From JAICYJ01 sp035695105 (GTDB lineage: Bacteria; Actinomycetota; Thermoleophilia; Gaiellales; JAICJC01), in NCBI GenBank assembly GCA_035695105.1, contig DASSEV010000096.1, positions 1 through 36,391 on the forward strand: a stretch of DNA of 36,391 bases, written 5' to 3'. The notes under the pieces were generated by a model. That model made no database searches. It was not told the DNA's origin and worked only from the letters and a program-made list of their open reading frames with translations. Shown here one piece after another: positions 23,847-30,289 of this stretch (positions are counted from its first letter, which is position 1; each line of letters opens with the position of its first letter). The position numbers and the translations under genes were made by a program.

Positions 23847-23850
23847 TTTA
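23845..23850 (-). promoter_or_regulatory. -10 (TAAAAT) of the yerC-hisG operon
   Basis: On the minus strand TAAAAT is followed by 9 nt and the ATG at 23835, giving a leader of about 2-3 nt at most. It overlaps the hisA -10 on the other strand, so the two promoters may compete. Confidence 0.5.
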
Positions 23851-23852
23851 GC

Positions 23853-24626
23853 ATGCTGAAACGCAACCACGACGAGCGACCGCGCGTGGTGCCGGCGGTC
23901 GATCTGCTGGACGGGCGGGTCGTGCGCCTGCGCCAGGGGCGGTTCGACGCGGTCACCGAGTTCCCGGTCGACCCCGAGCGGGTCGCAGCCGAGTTCGCCG
24001 AGCAGGGGGCGACGCTGCTGCACGTGATCGACCTGTCCGCCGCGCGTGACGGCGCGAGGCCGCCCGAGCATGCGGCCGTGATCCGCCGGCTTGTCGAGCG
24101 GTCGGGCATGGCTGTGCAGGTCGGCGGCGGCATGCGCAGCGAGGACGACGTGCACGAGGTGCTGGAGCTGGGCGTTGCGCGGGTGCTGATCGGGACGCTG
24201 GCCGCCGTCCAGCCCGACCTCGCCGGCCGGCTCGCGGTCGAGACCGCACGCCTCGCCGTCGCCGCCGACGTGCTGGATGGCACGGTGCGCGCCGCCGGGT
24301 GGCTGCAGGACACGGGCGCCCCGGCCGAGGCGTTCGTGCAGCGGCTCGCCGACGCAGGCGTCCGCGACTTCCTCGTCACGGCCATCGACCGGGACGGCAC
24401 CGAGTCGGGTCCTGACACCGAGCTGTTGCGGAGCCTGCGGCCGTACGTGCCCGGGTTGCTGATGGCGGCCGGCGGGATCGGCTCGCCTGCGGACGTCGCC
24501 GCCGTGGTCGCGGCGGGCGCCGATTGCGCCGTGGTCGGGCGGGCGCTCTACGACGGTTCGTGGTCCGGCATCCCGGCGGAGGCCTCGGCCTCGCTGCGGA
24601 GCTCGCCGACCGAGAGCCCCTCGTAG
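23853..24626 (+). CDS. hisA: ProFAR isomerase
   Basis: HisA isomerises ProFAR to PRFAR, step 4 of histidine synthesis. The 257-residue TIM barrel has catalytic Asp17 in P-A-V-D-L-L-D-G-R-V-V-R-L, then V-Q-V-G-G-G-M-R. The second acid lies in T-A-I-D-R-D-G-T-E-S-G-P, and A-A-G-G-I-G-S follows. The last ~25 residues, after G-R-A-L-Y-D-G, are Ser/Pro-rich and unlike normal HisA. They coincide with a 79-bp overlap with the convergent NodB-fusion gene, so the tail has probably been shaped by the overlap. PriA activity (also TrpF) is possible in actinobacteria but cannot be decided here. Confidence 0.94.
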   Translation: MLKRNHDERPRVVPAVDLLDGRVVRLRQGRFDAVTEFPVDPERVAAEFAEQGATLLHVIDLSAARDGARPPEHAAVIRRLVERSGMAVQVGGGMRSEDDVHEVLELGVARVLIGTLAAVQPDLAGRLAVETARLAVAADVLDGTVRAAGWLQDTGAPAEAFVQRLADAGVRDFLVTAIDRDGTESGPDTELLRSLRPYVPGLLMAAGGIGSPADVAAVVAAGADCAVVGRALYDGSWSGIPAEASASLRSSPTESPS

Positions 24627-26428
24627 CTCAGGAAGAAGAAGCCGAGTCCGACGCCGAGCAGCGCCTCGATCACCTGCAGGCCGATGCCGAACGTGATCGC
24701 GAGGTTCGTGGGGATGTTGTAGACCTGAAGCGCGGTGTAGGTCGCGCCCTGGAACACCACCAGGTTGCCGGGCACGATCGGGAACAGCCCGACCAGGTTC
24801 GACGCCAGGAAGACCAGCGCCGCGGCGCCGATCCCCTCGTGGATGCCGTAGGCGAGCAGGGCCCAGTAGATGCCGAGCATTTGGGCGAGCCACGAGAGCG
24901 TGGCGGTGGACAGCCCCCACAGGAGCAGCCGCGGCTTCCGCAGCACCGCCTGCCCCTCCCGCATGGCAAGCGGGATGGCGCTCAGGCTGATCCCGAGCAG
25001 GTGCCACCAGTGCTCTACCGGATCCGACTCGGTCGGCACCTGGCGGCGCCGGTAGCGGGCCCACACCTCGATCGCTGCCGCCGAAACGGCGATCACGAGC
25101 ACGACCCCGATCAGCACCAGCAGCAGCTTGCCGGCCCACCCGGGGATCGACACGAACGCGGCCACCCCGAGCAGCACGGCCACGAGCGTCACGCCCGAGA
25201 GCAGCTGCTCGGTGACGAGCGTTCCGACCAGCGTCGGCACCGGCACGTCGTAGCCTCGGGCGAGCAGCTTGCGCCGCAGCACCGAGACGCGCGCCACCTC
25301 GCCCAGACGCGCGAACAGCACCGTGTTCAGGAGGAAGCCGATGAAGATGGCGGGCACGACGTCCGAGAAGCGGGTGTGCAGGCGCCCGTTGCCGCCCTCG
25401 GGCGTCGTCGGGACATCCTCGACCGCATCCAGGGCGGCCTTCCAGGTCAGCCCCTTTCCGGCCACGGACAGCAGGTTGGCCGCGAGCGCCGCGAACACGA
25501 AGGTGGGGTGGGCGTCGGTGATGACGCCGCCGATGCTCTTCAGGTCGAGCTTGGTCGAGAGCAGCAGGACACCGGCGGCCAACAGCCCGGCGATCACCAT
25601 GGCCCGCAACGCCAGCCGCCGGTGCGGCCGCAGGTCGGCGGCGAGCTCGGAGACCGTCACGAACTGCAGGCCACGATCCTTCCCGGCCTCGAGGATCCGC
25701 GGGAGCGCGGCGACGGTCTGCGAGCGGTCGTCGCCGTTGCCGGAGCCGTCCGCGTCGTGCAGCAGCAGGATCGCGCCGGGGTGCAGCTTCGACACGCTGC
25801 GGTCGACGATGCGGTCGACCCCCGGCTTGGCGGTGTCCCACACGCCTGCCGTCCAGCCGACCACCCGGTAGCCGAGCCGCCGTGCCACGGGCGCCAGGAA
25901 TGGGCTGCGGAACCCGTGCGGGGCACGGAACAGCGGTGCGGGGCCGCTGCCCGTGGCCGCGACGACCGCCTCGTCCAGTGCCCGCAGCTGGTGCGCGATG
26001 CCGGTCGGGCCCTCGAAGGTGAGCAGCGAGTGGTCGTCGCCGTGGCTCGCCAGCTCGTGCCCCTCGTCGACGATCCGCCTCGCGATCTCGGGATGCGCGC
26101 GGACGTGGCGTCCGAGCACGAAGAACGTGCAGCGCACGCCCGCATCGCGCAGCTCATCCAGGATGCGCGGGGTGTGCTCGGCGCTCGGTCCATCGTCGAA
26201 GGTGATGGCGGCCTTGGCGACATCGACCTTTCCGCGCCCGATCACCCGGCCGAACAGGGGTGTGTTCGGGGTGAACGCGGCGAAGGCGACGAGCAGCACC
26301 AGGATCAGCGCCGCGCCGAAGACGATGTCCCCCGTAATGCCGCCGATCCGAACCCCGAGCGCCCCAGCCAGCGCCAGCCAGAGCACGGCGAGCGCTACGA
26401 AGGTGCTGATGACCTGGCGCTTGCCCAT
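24548..26428 (-). CDS. NodB deacetylase fused to UPF0104/LPG-synthase-type membrane domain
   Basis: This is a 626-residue two-part protein. Two N-terminal helices (about 7-25, 33-53) precede a NodB domain (about 70-255). That domain has T-F-D-D-G-P-S (76-82), S-H-G-D-D-H (128-133), F-R-A-P-H-G-F-R (167-174) and L-L-L-H-D (221-225). About eight helices follow (262-600) with the pattern of the lysylphosphatidylglycerol-synthase membrane region, including N-T-V-L-F-A-R-L-G-E-V-A-R and G-L-F-P-I-V-P-G-N-L. Positive charges next to the helices suggest that the NodB domain faces the cytoplasm, as for enzymes acting on lipid-linked sugars. The ATG at 26428 lies 34 bp inside the end of the GT4 gene, so the two form one operon. 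The substrate is unknown. Confidence 0.87.
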   Translation of the reverse strand: MGKRQVISTFVALAVLWLALAGALGVRIGGITGDIVFGAALILVLLVAFAAFTPNTPLFGRVIGRGKVDVAKAAITFDDGPSAEHTPRILDELRDAGVRCTFFVLGRHVRAHPEIARRIVDEGHELASHGDDHSLLTFEGPTGIAHQLRALDEAVVAATGSGPAPLFRAPHGFRSPFLAPVARRLGYRVVGWTAGVWDTAKPGVDRIVDRSVSKLHPGAILLLHDADGSGNGDDRSQTVAALPRILEAGKDRGLQFVTVSELAADLRPHRRLALRAMVIAGLLAAGVLLLSTKLDLKSIGGVITDAHPTFVFAALAANLLSVAGKGLTWKAALDAVEDVPTTPEGGNGRLHTRFSDVVPAIFIGFLLNTVLFARLGEVARVSVLRRKLLARGYDVPVPTLVGTLVTEQLLSGVTLVAVLLGVAAFVSIPGWAGKLLLVLIGVVLVIAVSAAAIEVWARYRRRQVPTESDPVEHWWHLLGISLSAIPLAMREGQAVLRKPRLLLWGLSTATLSWLAQMLGIYWALLAYGIHEGIGAAALVFLASNLVGLFPIVPGNLVVFQGATYTALQVYNIPTNLAITFGIGLQVIEALLGVGLGFFFLSYEGLSVGELRSEAEASAGMPDHEPS

Positions 26429-27597
26429 ACCGGTCGTCGTCCTGCCATCAGATCGCCATAGTACTGCTCGAGCTGGGCGCCCACCCTCGGCCATGCGTAG
26501 AGCTCGAGCGCGGTGCGCCGGCCCTCGGCCGCCATCCGGTCGCGCGTGCGGTCGTCGTCCAGCAGCCGGCGCAGCGCGTCGGCGAACCGCTCGGGCGAGC
26601 GCGCAGGGTGCACCAGGTACCCCTGCCGGCCGTCCTCCATCAGCAGCTGGAAGCCGCTGATGCGGCTGGCCGCGACGGCCCGGCCGCAGCTCATCGCCTC
26701 GAGCAGCACCATGCCGAACGACGCCCGTGCGCAGGGAGTGCAGAAGACCTCCCCGGTGACCAGGTAGTTGGGCCGGCTGCGGTTGAGGCGGCCGGCGAAG
26801 TGGACGTACGGCCGCGCCGCGTCCGAGACCATCCGCTCGTAGTAGGGGCGGAGCGGGCCGTCGCCGACGATGATCAGGCGGACGTCCGGCCCGCGTTCGC
26901 GGAACAGCTGCTCGTGTGCCTGGATCATGGTGTCCACGCCGTTTCGCGGATCGAAGCGGCCGACGAAGACGATGGTGCGGTGGTCGCCCATCAGCTCGTG
27001 CACCGGCTCGGCCTGGGGCGAGAAGTGCTCGGCGTCGATGCCGTTCGGGATCACGTCGTAGGCGTAGGGGAAGTACGGGGTGAGCGAGCCGATGCAGGCC
27101 TCGCTGACGCAGATCCGCCCGTCCAGCCGTTCGATCGCGGGCCGGATCAGCTCGGCCTCGATGTCCATGCCGAGCGTCTGGGGGAACACGCTGTGGAAGG
27201 TTGCCACGGCGACGGCGTCGTCCGGCGTGTTCTCGATCGCCCACGCCGGCATCTGCGGGTTGTAGGGCGCATGCACGTGGACGACATCGAACCCGCGCTC
27301 GCGGAAGAACGCGCCCAGCCGCCGGCCCAGGCGCGGGCCGATGGTGTGCGTCGTCTCGGCGCCGTTGCCCCAGCGGGGGACGTAGAGCCTGATCGCCGAT
27401 CCCATGTGGACGACCTCGAACGTCGGCTCGGGCACCGCCATGGCGTCGTCCTGCACGGGCGGCGGGCGCAGCAGCTTGCCGGTGACAACGGTGACCTCAT
27501 GCCCCAGCGCCGTCAGCGCGCGCGCCTGGCCGTCGACATGCTCCGTGATGCCGCCCAGCGAGGGGTAGTAGAAGTCGCTGACGATGGCGATCCGCAT
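26395..27597 (-). CDS. GT4 glycosyltransferase, PimA-like
   Basis: The 400-residue GT-B enzyme has an N-terminal acceptor domain with S-D-F-Y-Y-P-S-L-G-G-I-T-E-H-V, the glycine-rich loop typical of PimA and related lipid mannosyltransferases. The C-terminal donor domain shows I-P-N-G-I-D, F-V-G-R-F-D-P-R-N-G and I-V-G-D-G-P-L. In the E-x7-E motif the second Glu is present (S-F-G-M-V-L-L-E-A-M), but the first is Ala (C-A-R-A-S-F-G). This is unusual. A role in glycolipid or cell-envelope glycan synthesis is inferred, together with the overlapping NodB-membrane fusion. A TAGCAT hexamer 9 nt before the ATG and a nearby CIRCE-like element may set its transcription. Confidence 0.88.
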   Translation of the reverse strand: MRIAIVSDFYYPSLGGITEHVDGQARALTALGHEVTVVTGKLLRPPPVQDDAMAVPEPTFEVVHMGSAIRLYVPRWGNGAETTHTIGPRLGRRLGAFFRERGFDVVHVHAPYNPQMPAWAIENTPDDAVAVATFHSVFPQTLGMDIEAELIRPAIERLDGRICVSEACIGSLTPYFPYAYDVIPNGIDAEHFSPQAEPVHELMGDHRTIVFVGRFDPRNGVDTMIQAHEQLFRERGPDVRLIIVGDGPLRPYYERMVSDAARPYVHFAGRLNRSRPNYLVTGEVFCTPCARASFGMVLLEAMSCGRAVAASRISGFQLLMEDGRQGYLVHPARSPERFADALRRLLDDDRTRDRMAAEGRRTALELYAWPRVGAQLEQYYGDLMAGRRPVWASARSSAPS

Positions 27598-27606
27598 CGG
27601 GCGCGG

Positions 27607-27612
27607 ATGCTA
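27607..27612 (-). promoter_or_regulatory. Possible -10 (TAGCAT) of the GT4 operon
   Basis: On the minus strand TAGCAT precedes the ATG at 27597 by 9 nt. Its -35 region would fall inside the CIRCE-like palindrome, so this operon could share that control. Confidence 0.4.
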
Positions 27613-27617
27613 TCCGA

Positions 27618-27644
27618 TTGGCACTCTCGGCCCCAGTGTGCCAA
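27618..27644. promoter_or_regulatory. CIRCE-like element (HrcA operator)
   Basis: TTGGCACTC, 9 bp, GTGTGCCAA. The classical CIRCE is TTAGCACTC-N9-GAGTGCTAA; here 15 of 18 positions match and the spacer is exactly 9 bp. It differs from its own perfect palindrome at one position. The outer bases extend the symmetry (A at 27617, T at 27645). The downstream arm lies where the -35 of the FmdB-like gene should be. HrcA bound here would block that gene and perhaps the divergent GT4 operon. Confidence 0.8.
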
Positions 27645-27663
27645 TGGCGCCCGGCCCCGCTGG

Positions 27664-27669
27664 TAGAAT
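27664..27669 (+). promoter_or_regulatory. Leaderless-type -10 (TAGAAT) of the FmdB-like gene
   Basis: TAGAAT is followed by 6 nt and the ATG at 27676. No Shine-Dalgarno is present. It sits about 20 bp downstream of the CIRCE-like element. Confidence 0.6.
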
Positions 27670-27675
27670 TGCCGC

Positions 27676-27987
27676 ATGCCGATCTACGAGTACCGGTGTG
27701 AGAACGACCACCGCTTCGAGGTGCTCCAGAAGTTCTCGGACGAGCCGCTGACGGCGTGCGAGGTGTGCGGCGCACCGGCGCAGCGGGTGCTCCACCCGGT
27801 GGCCATCCACTTCAAGGGATCGGGGTTCTACTCGACCGACTACGGCCGCGGCAAGAAGTCGGCGGCGAGCGACGGCAAGCCGGACTCCGGCTCGTCGTCA
27901 TCCGACGGCAAGACCGCGTCGAAGACGGACGGCGGCAGCTCGTCGGGCGGCGGGGATTCGAAGCCCGCCAAGGCCGCCGAGGCCTGA
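27676..27987 (+). CDS. FmdB-family zinc-ribbon protein, Ruc-like chaperone candidate
   Basis: The 103-residue protein begins M-P-I-Y-E-Y-R-C, the FmdB signature. Likely zinc ligands are Cys8, His12, Cys28 and Cys31 (C-E-V-C). The knuckle is of the C-x3-H type, since the usual second Cys is Asp. F-K-G-S-G-F-Y-S-T-D-Y closes the folded part at about residue 55. The rest is a disordered Ser/Gly/Lys/Asp tail. This layout matches Ruc (Rv0991c) of Mycobacterium tuberculosis. I recall Ruc as an HrcA-controlled, redox-regulated chaperone with a zinc site and a disordered tail. The CIRCE-like site upstream supports the same role. The zinc fold is clear; chaperone function is inferred. Confidence 0.88.
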   Translation: MPIYEYRCENDHRFEVLQKFSDEPLTACEVCGAPAQRVLHPVAIHFKGSGFYSTDYGRGKKSAASDGKPDSGSSSSDGKTASKTDGGSSSGGGDSKPAKAAEA

Positions 27988-27994
27988 GGATCTC

Positions 27995-29188
27995 CTACTT
28001 GACCGTGCAGCCCGGGCCGTAGAGCGACGTCTTCGACGGCGGCTGCGGCGCGATCTGGCCGAGGAACATCTGCACGACGAGGCGGTTCTGGGGGTCGCCG
28101 AGGATCATGTCCTGGCCGTCGACCAGTGCCGGGTTGCCGCCGAGGTGGCACTGCAGCGTACGGCTCGCACGGAACTTCTCCCAGCCGATGCCGATCAGCT
28201 CGTTGGCCGACAGGTCGGTCGTGAGCGGCCGGGCGATGGCGCGGCCGATGCTGGGCAGGTGCAGCAGGCTCGACGGCGAGACCAGCTGCCGCTCGATCGC
28301 CTGCATCACCAGCTGCTGGCGCTCGGTGCGGGTGATGTCGCTGTCCTGCGGGTTGGTGGTGTGGCGGATGCGGGCGAACGCGAGCGCGTGGCGCCCGTCC
28401 AGATGGATCGTGCCCTTGCCGAAGTGCCACATGTACCCATCGAACGGCTGCGAGGAGATGACGGGCCGCTTGTTGTAGAGCGTGACGCCGCCGAGCGAGT
28501 CGATCAGCTCCTTGAACCCGGTGAAGTTGACGAGCACGATGTGGTTCACCTTCAGGCCGGTGAGGCCGTTGATGGTGCGGATCAGGAGCGGTGAGCCGCC
28601 GTAGGCGAAGGCGGCGTTGATCTTCGTCTCGCCGTGGCCGGGGATCGGCACGCGCAGGTCGCGGGGGATCGACAGCATGCTGATCAGGTGCTTGCCCGGG
28701 TCGGTGCGGTACAGGATGATCGAGTCGGCCCGCGCGGTGGTGTGCGCACCGCGGCTGTCGGAGCCGAGCACAAGCGTGATCTGCGGCGAGGTGAGGATGT
28801 GGCCGGCCGGGGTGAGCGCGGCCCTCGTGCGCTTGTCCAGACGCTTGTTGGCGTTCGCCACCTCGTTCGAGAACGACCGGTAGCCCATGTACAGCCAGCC
28901 GACGAACAGCAGCAGCACCACGCCGACGATGAGGGGGACGCCCTTCTTCCAGCCCGGCCAGAACCTCCGGCGCCCGGGTGCAGTGGCGACCTGGCGGCCG
29001 GGCAGGCGGGGCGGAGGCCCGGACGGCGCGGCCGGCCGGCCCAGGCCGGGCGGGGTGGCGGGACGGGGGGGATCGGCGACGCTCTGGGCGGAGCCGAAGG
29101 AGAAGCGACCGACGTCCGGGTCGTCTTTGCGTATATGCCCGCCGCGGTACACGCGGTAGGCCTTGGGCCTACGGGATTGCTCAGCCAC
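27995..29188 (-). CDS. LytR-CpsA-Psr (LCP) cell-wall polymer ligase
   Basis: LCP enzymes transfer undecaprenyl-linked glycopolymers onto peptidoglycan outside the membrane. The 397-residue protein has a cytoplasmic Pro/Arg-rich N terminus (1-80), one transmembrane helix (about 83-101) and the LCP domain (about 132-300). Conserved residues lie in G-S-D-S-R-G (142-147), A-R-A-D-S-I-I-L, S-I-P-R-D-L-R-V, and the Arg cluster A-F-A-R-I-R-H...D-I-T-R-T-E-R-Q-Q. It starts with GTG at 29188. A TAACAT hexamer 9 nt upstream suggests a near-leaderless mRNA. It converges on the FmdB-like gene with a 7-bp gap and diverges from the ROK gene. Confidence 0.93.
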   Translation of the reverse strand: MAEQSRRPKAYRVYRGGHIRKDDPDVGRFSFGSAQSVADPPRPATPPGLGRPAAPSGPPPRLPGRQVATAPGRRRFWPGWKKGVPLIVGVVLLLFVGWLYMGYRSFSNEVANANKRLDKRTRAALTPAGHILTSPQITLVLGSDSRGAHTTARADSIILYRTDPGKHLISMLSIPRDLRVPIPGHGETKINAAFAYGGSPLLIRTINGLTGLKVNHIVLVNFTGFKELIDSLGGVTLYNKRPVISSQPFDGYMWHFGKGTIHLDGRHALAFARIRHTTNPQDSDITRTERQQLVMQAIERQLVSPSSLLHLPSIGRAIARPLTTDLSANELIGIGWEKFRASRTLQCHLGGNPALVDGQDMILGDPQNRLVVQMFLGQIAPQPPSKTSLYGPGCTVK

Positions 29189-29197
29189 GGCGTTGCT

Positions 29198-29203
29198 ATG
29201 TTA
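29198..29203 (-). promoter_or_regulatory. Possible -10 (TAACAT) of the LCP gene
   Basis: On the minus strand TAACAT precedes the GTG at 29188 by 9 nt. On the other strand the overlapping TATGTT (29197-29202) is 10 nt before the ROK start, so the divergent promoters would overlap. Confidence 0.35.
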
Positions 29204-29212
29204 GCCAGCGGC

Positions 29213-30157
29213 ATGCCCGATTCCTCCCACCGCGCCGTCGTCGGCATCGACCTCGGCGGCACGACGACGAAGGCTGCCCTGGTCTCCGACAGCTACGAGC
29301 TGCTGGGGCGCACGGCGGTTCCCACGGAGCTGCGCAGCCAGGCGGCGCTGCTCGACTCGATCGAGCGGCTGGTGGAGCAGGTGGCCGGCGACGCGGCGCC
29401 CGCGGCGGTCGGGTTCGGCCTGCCGTCGCAGATCGACCAGCGCCACGGCCGCGTGCTCGACTCGACCAACGTGCCGCTCGAGGAGATCGACTTCAAGTCC
29501 GAGATGGGCCGCCGCCTGGGCGTGCCGGTCACCATCGACAACGATGCCAACGCGGCGTGTCTCGCGGAGGCGCGGATCGGCGCCGCCCGCGATGCGAAGC
29601 ATGTGGTGATGCTCACCCTCGGCACCGGCGTCGGCGGCGGGCTCCTGCTCGGTGGCGAGCTCTACCGCGGGTCGTACGGCACGGCCGCCGAGCTCGGCCA
29701 CATGTCGATCGACGAGGACGGGCCGCCCTGCCAGGGGCACTGCACCAACCGGGGGTGCCTGGAGGTGCTGTGCTCGGCCACCGGCATCCTTGCGGCGGCG
29801 AACGCGATCGCCGACGACCGGCCGCACGGAACGCTGGCGGCGGCCCGGGGCTCCGGGCTCGATCTCGATGCGCACTACGTCATCGAGCAGGCGAAGGCGG
29901 GAAGCGTCGAGGCGCGGGACGTGTTCGGGATCGTCGGCCGGCATCTCGGGGTCGGCATTGCCAACTACGTCAACATCTTCAATCCCGAGCTGGTGGTGAT
30001 CGGCGGCGGGATCAGCGCGGCCGGCGAGGTGCTGCTGGAACCGGCCAGGCGGGAGTACGAGCAGCGGGTCCTGCGCGCCTCCGCGTCGGCGAGGGTGGTG
30101 GCGGCCGAGCTCGGGAACGACGCGGGCGTGCTCGGCGCCGCCGCACTCGTGCTCTAG
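29213..30157 (+). CDS. ROK-family sugar kinase (glucokinase-like)
   Basis: The protein phosphorylates a hexose, most likely glucose, with ATP. It has 314 residues. The phosphate loop is V-V-G-I-D-L-G-G-T-T-T-K. I-D-N-D-A-N-A-A carries the catalytic Asp, and L-G-T-G-V-G-G-G-L lies in the sugar site. The ROK zinc motif is A-E-L-G-H-M...C-Q-G-H-C-T-N-R-G-C-L-E. No helix-turn-helix precedes it, so it is an enzyme and not a NagC-type regulator. An in-frame ATG at 29198 would add five residues; neither start has a ribosome site. Confidence 0.92.
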   Translation: MPDSSHRAVVGIDLGGTTTKAALVSDSYELLGRTAVPTELRSQAALLDSIERLVEQVAGDAAPAAVGFGLPSQIDQRHGRVLDSTNVPLEEIDFKSEMGRRLGVPVTIDNDANAACLAEARIGAARDAKHVVMLTLGTGVGGGLLLGGELYRGSYGTAAELGHMSIDEDGPPCQGHCTNRGCLEVLCSATGILAAANAIADDRPHGTLAAARGSGLDLDAHYVIEQAKAGSVEARDVFGIVGRHLGVGIANYVNIFNPELVVIGGGISAAGEVLLEPARREYEQRVLRASASARVVAAELGNDAGVLGAAALVL

Positions 30158-30172
30158 TCACAGCACCGCAAC

Positions 30173-30190
30173 GGCGGGCTCACGCCCGCC
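30173..30190 (+). terminator. Hairpin after the ROK gene
   Basis: GGCGGGC, TCAC, GCCCGCC: a perfect 7-bp stem with a 4-nt loop, 15 nt after the stop codon. There is no T-run behind it, so it is at best a weak or factor-assisted terminator. Confidence 0.5.
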
Positions 30191-30206
30191 TGGTACGACT
30201 TGGTCT

Positions 30207-30242
30207 CCAATAATTGGCGTGGGCGGTCACGGAGGTTGTGAC
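30207..30242. other. Short palindromes in the ROK-rsmI gap
   Basis: The 123-bp gap (30158-30280) holds CCAAT-A-ATTGG (30207-30217) and GTCAC-N7-GTGAC (30226-30242). Both lie upstream of the rsmI -10 candidate and could be an operator. No matching regulator is evident in the window. Confidence 0.3.
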
Positions 30243-30276
30243 ACTGATCAAGGCGGCGCGGCCGGTCCGAGATTCG

Positions 30277-30282
30277 TAAAGT
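30277..30282 (+). promoter_or_regulatory. Leaderless-type -10 (TAAAGT) of rsmI
   Basis: TAAAGT lies 7 nt before the ATG at 30290. No Shine-Dalgarno is present. The position supports the ATG over an in-frame GTG at 30281, which would overlap the hexamer. Confidence 0.55.
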
Positions 30283-30289
30283 GTCCGCC

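Larger units (their letters stand above)
23838..23853. promoter_or_regulatory. trpO-like operator between the yerC-like gene and hisA
   Basis: TGCTA (23838-23842), 6 bp, TAGCA (23849-23853). The core CTA-N6-TAG has the same geometry as the E. coli trp operator core (CTAGTTAACTAG). It almost fills the 17-bp divergent gap and covers both -10 candidates, so one bound repressor dimer could silence hisA and the hisG operon together. The sequence is seen; the binding protein is inferred to be the adjacent TrpR-family regulator. Confidence 0.6.

Noticed and set aside
27664..27675. A Shine-Dalgarno site for the FmdB-like gene
   Set aside because: The bases before the ATG contain no purine-rich GGAG-type run; the AT-rich hexamer is better read as a -10 element.
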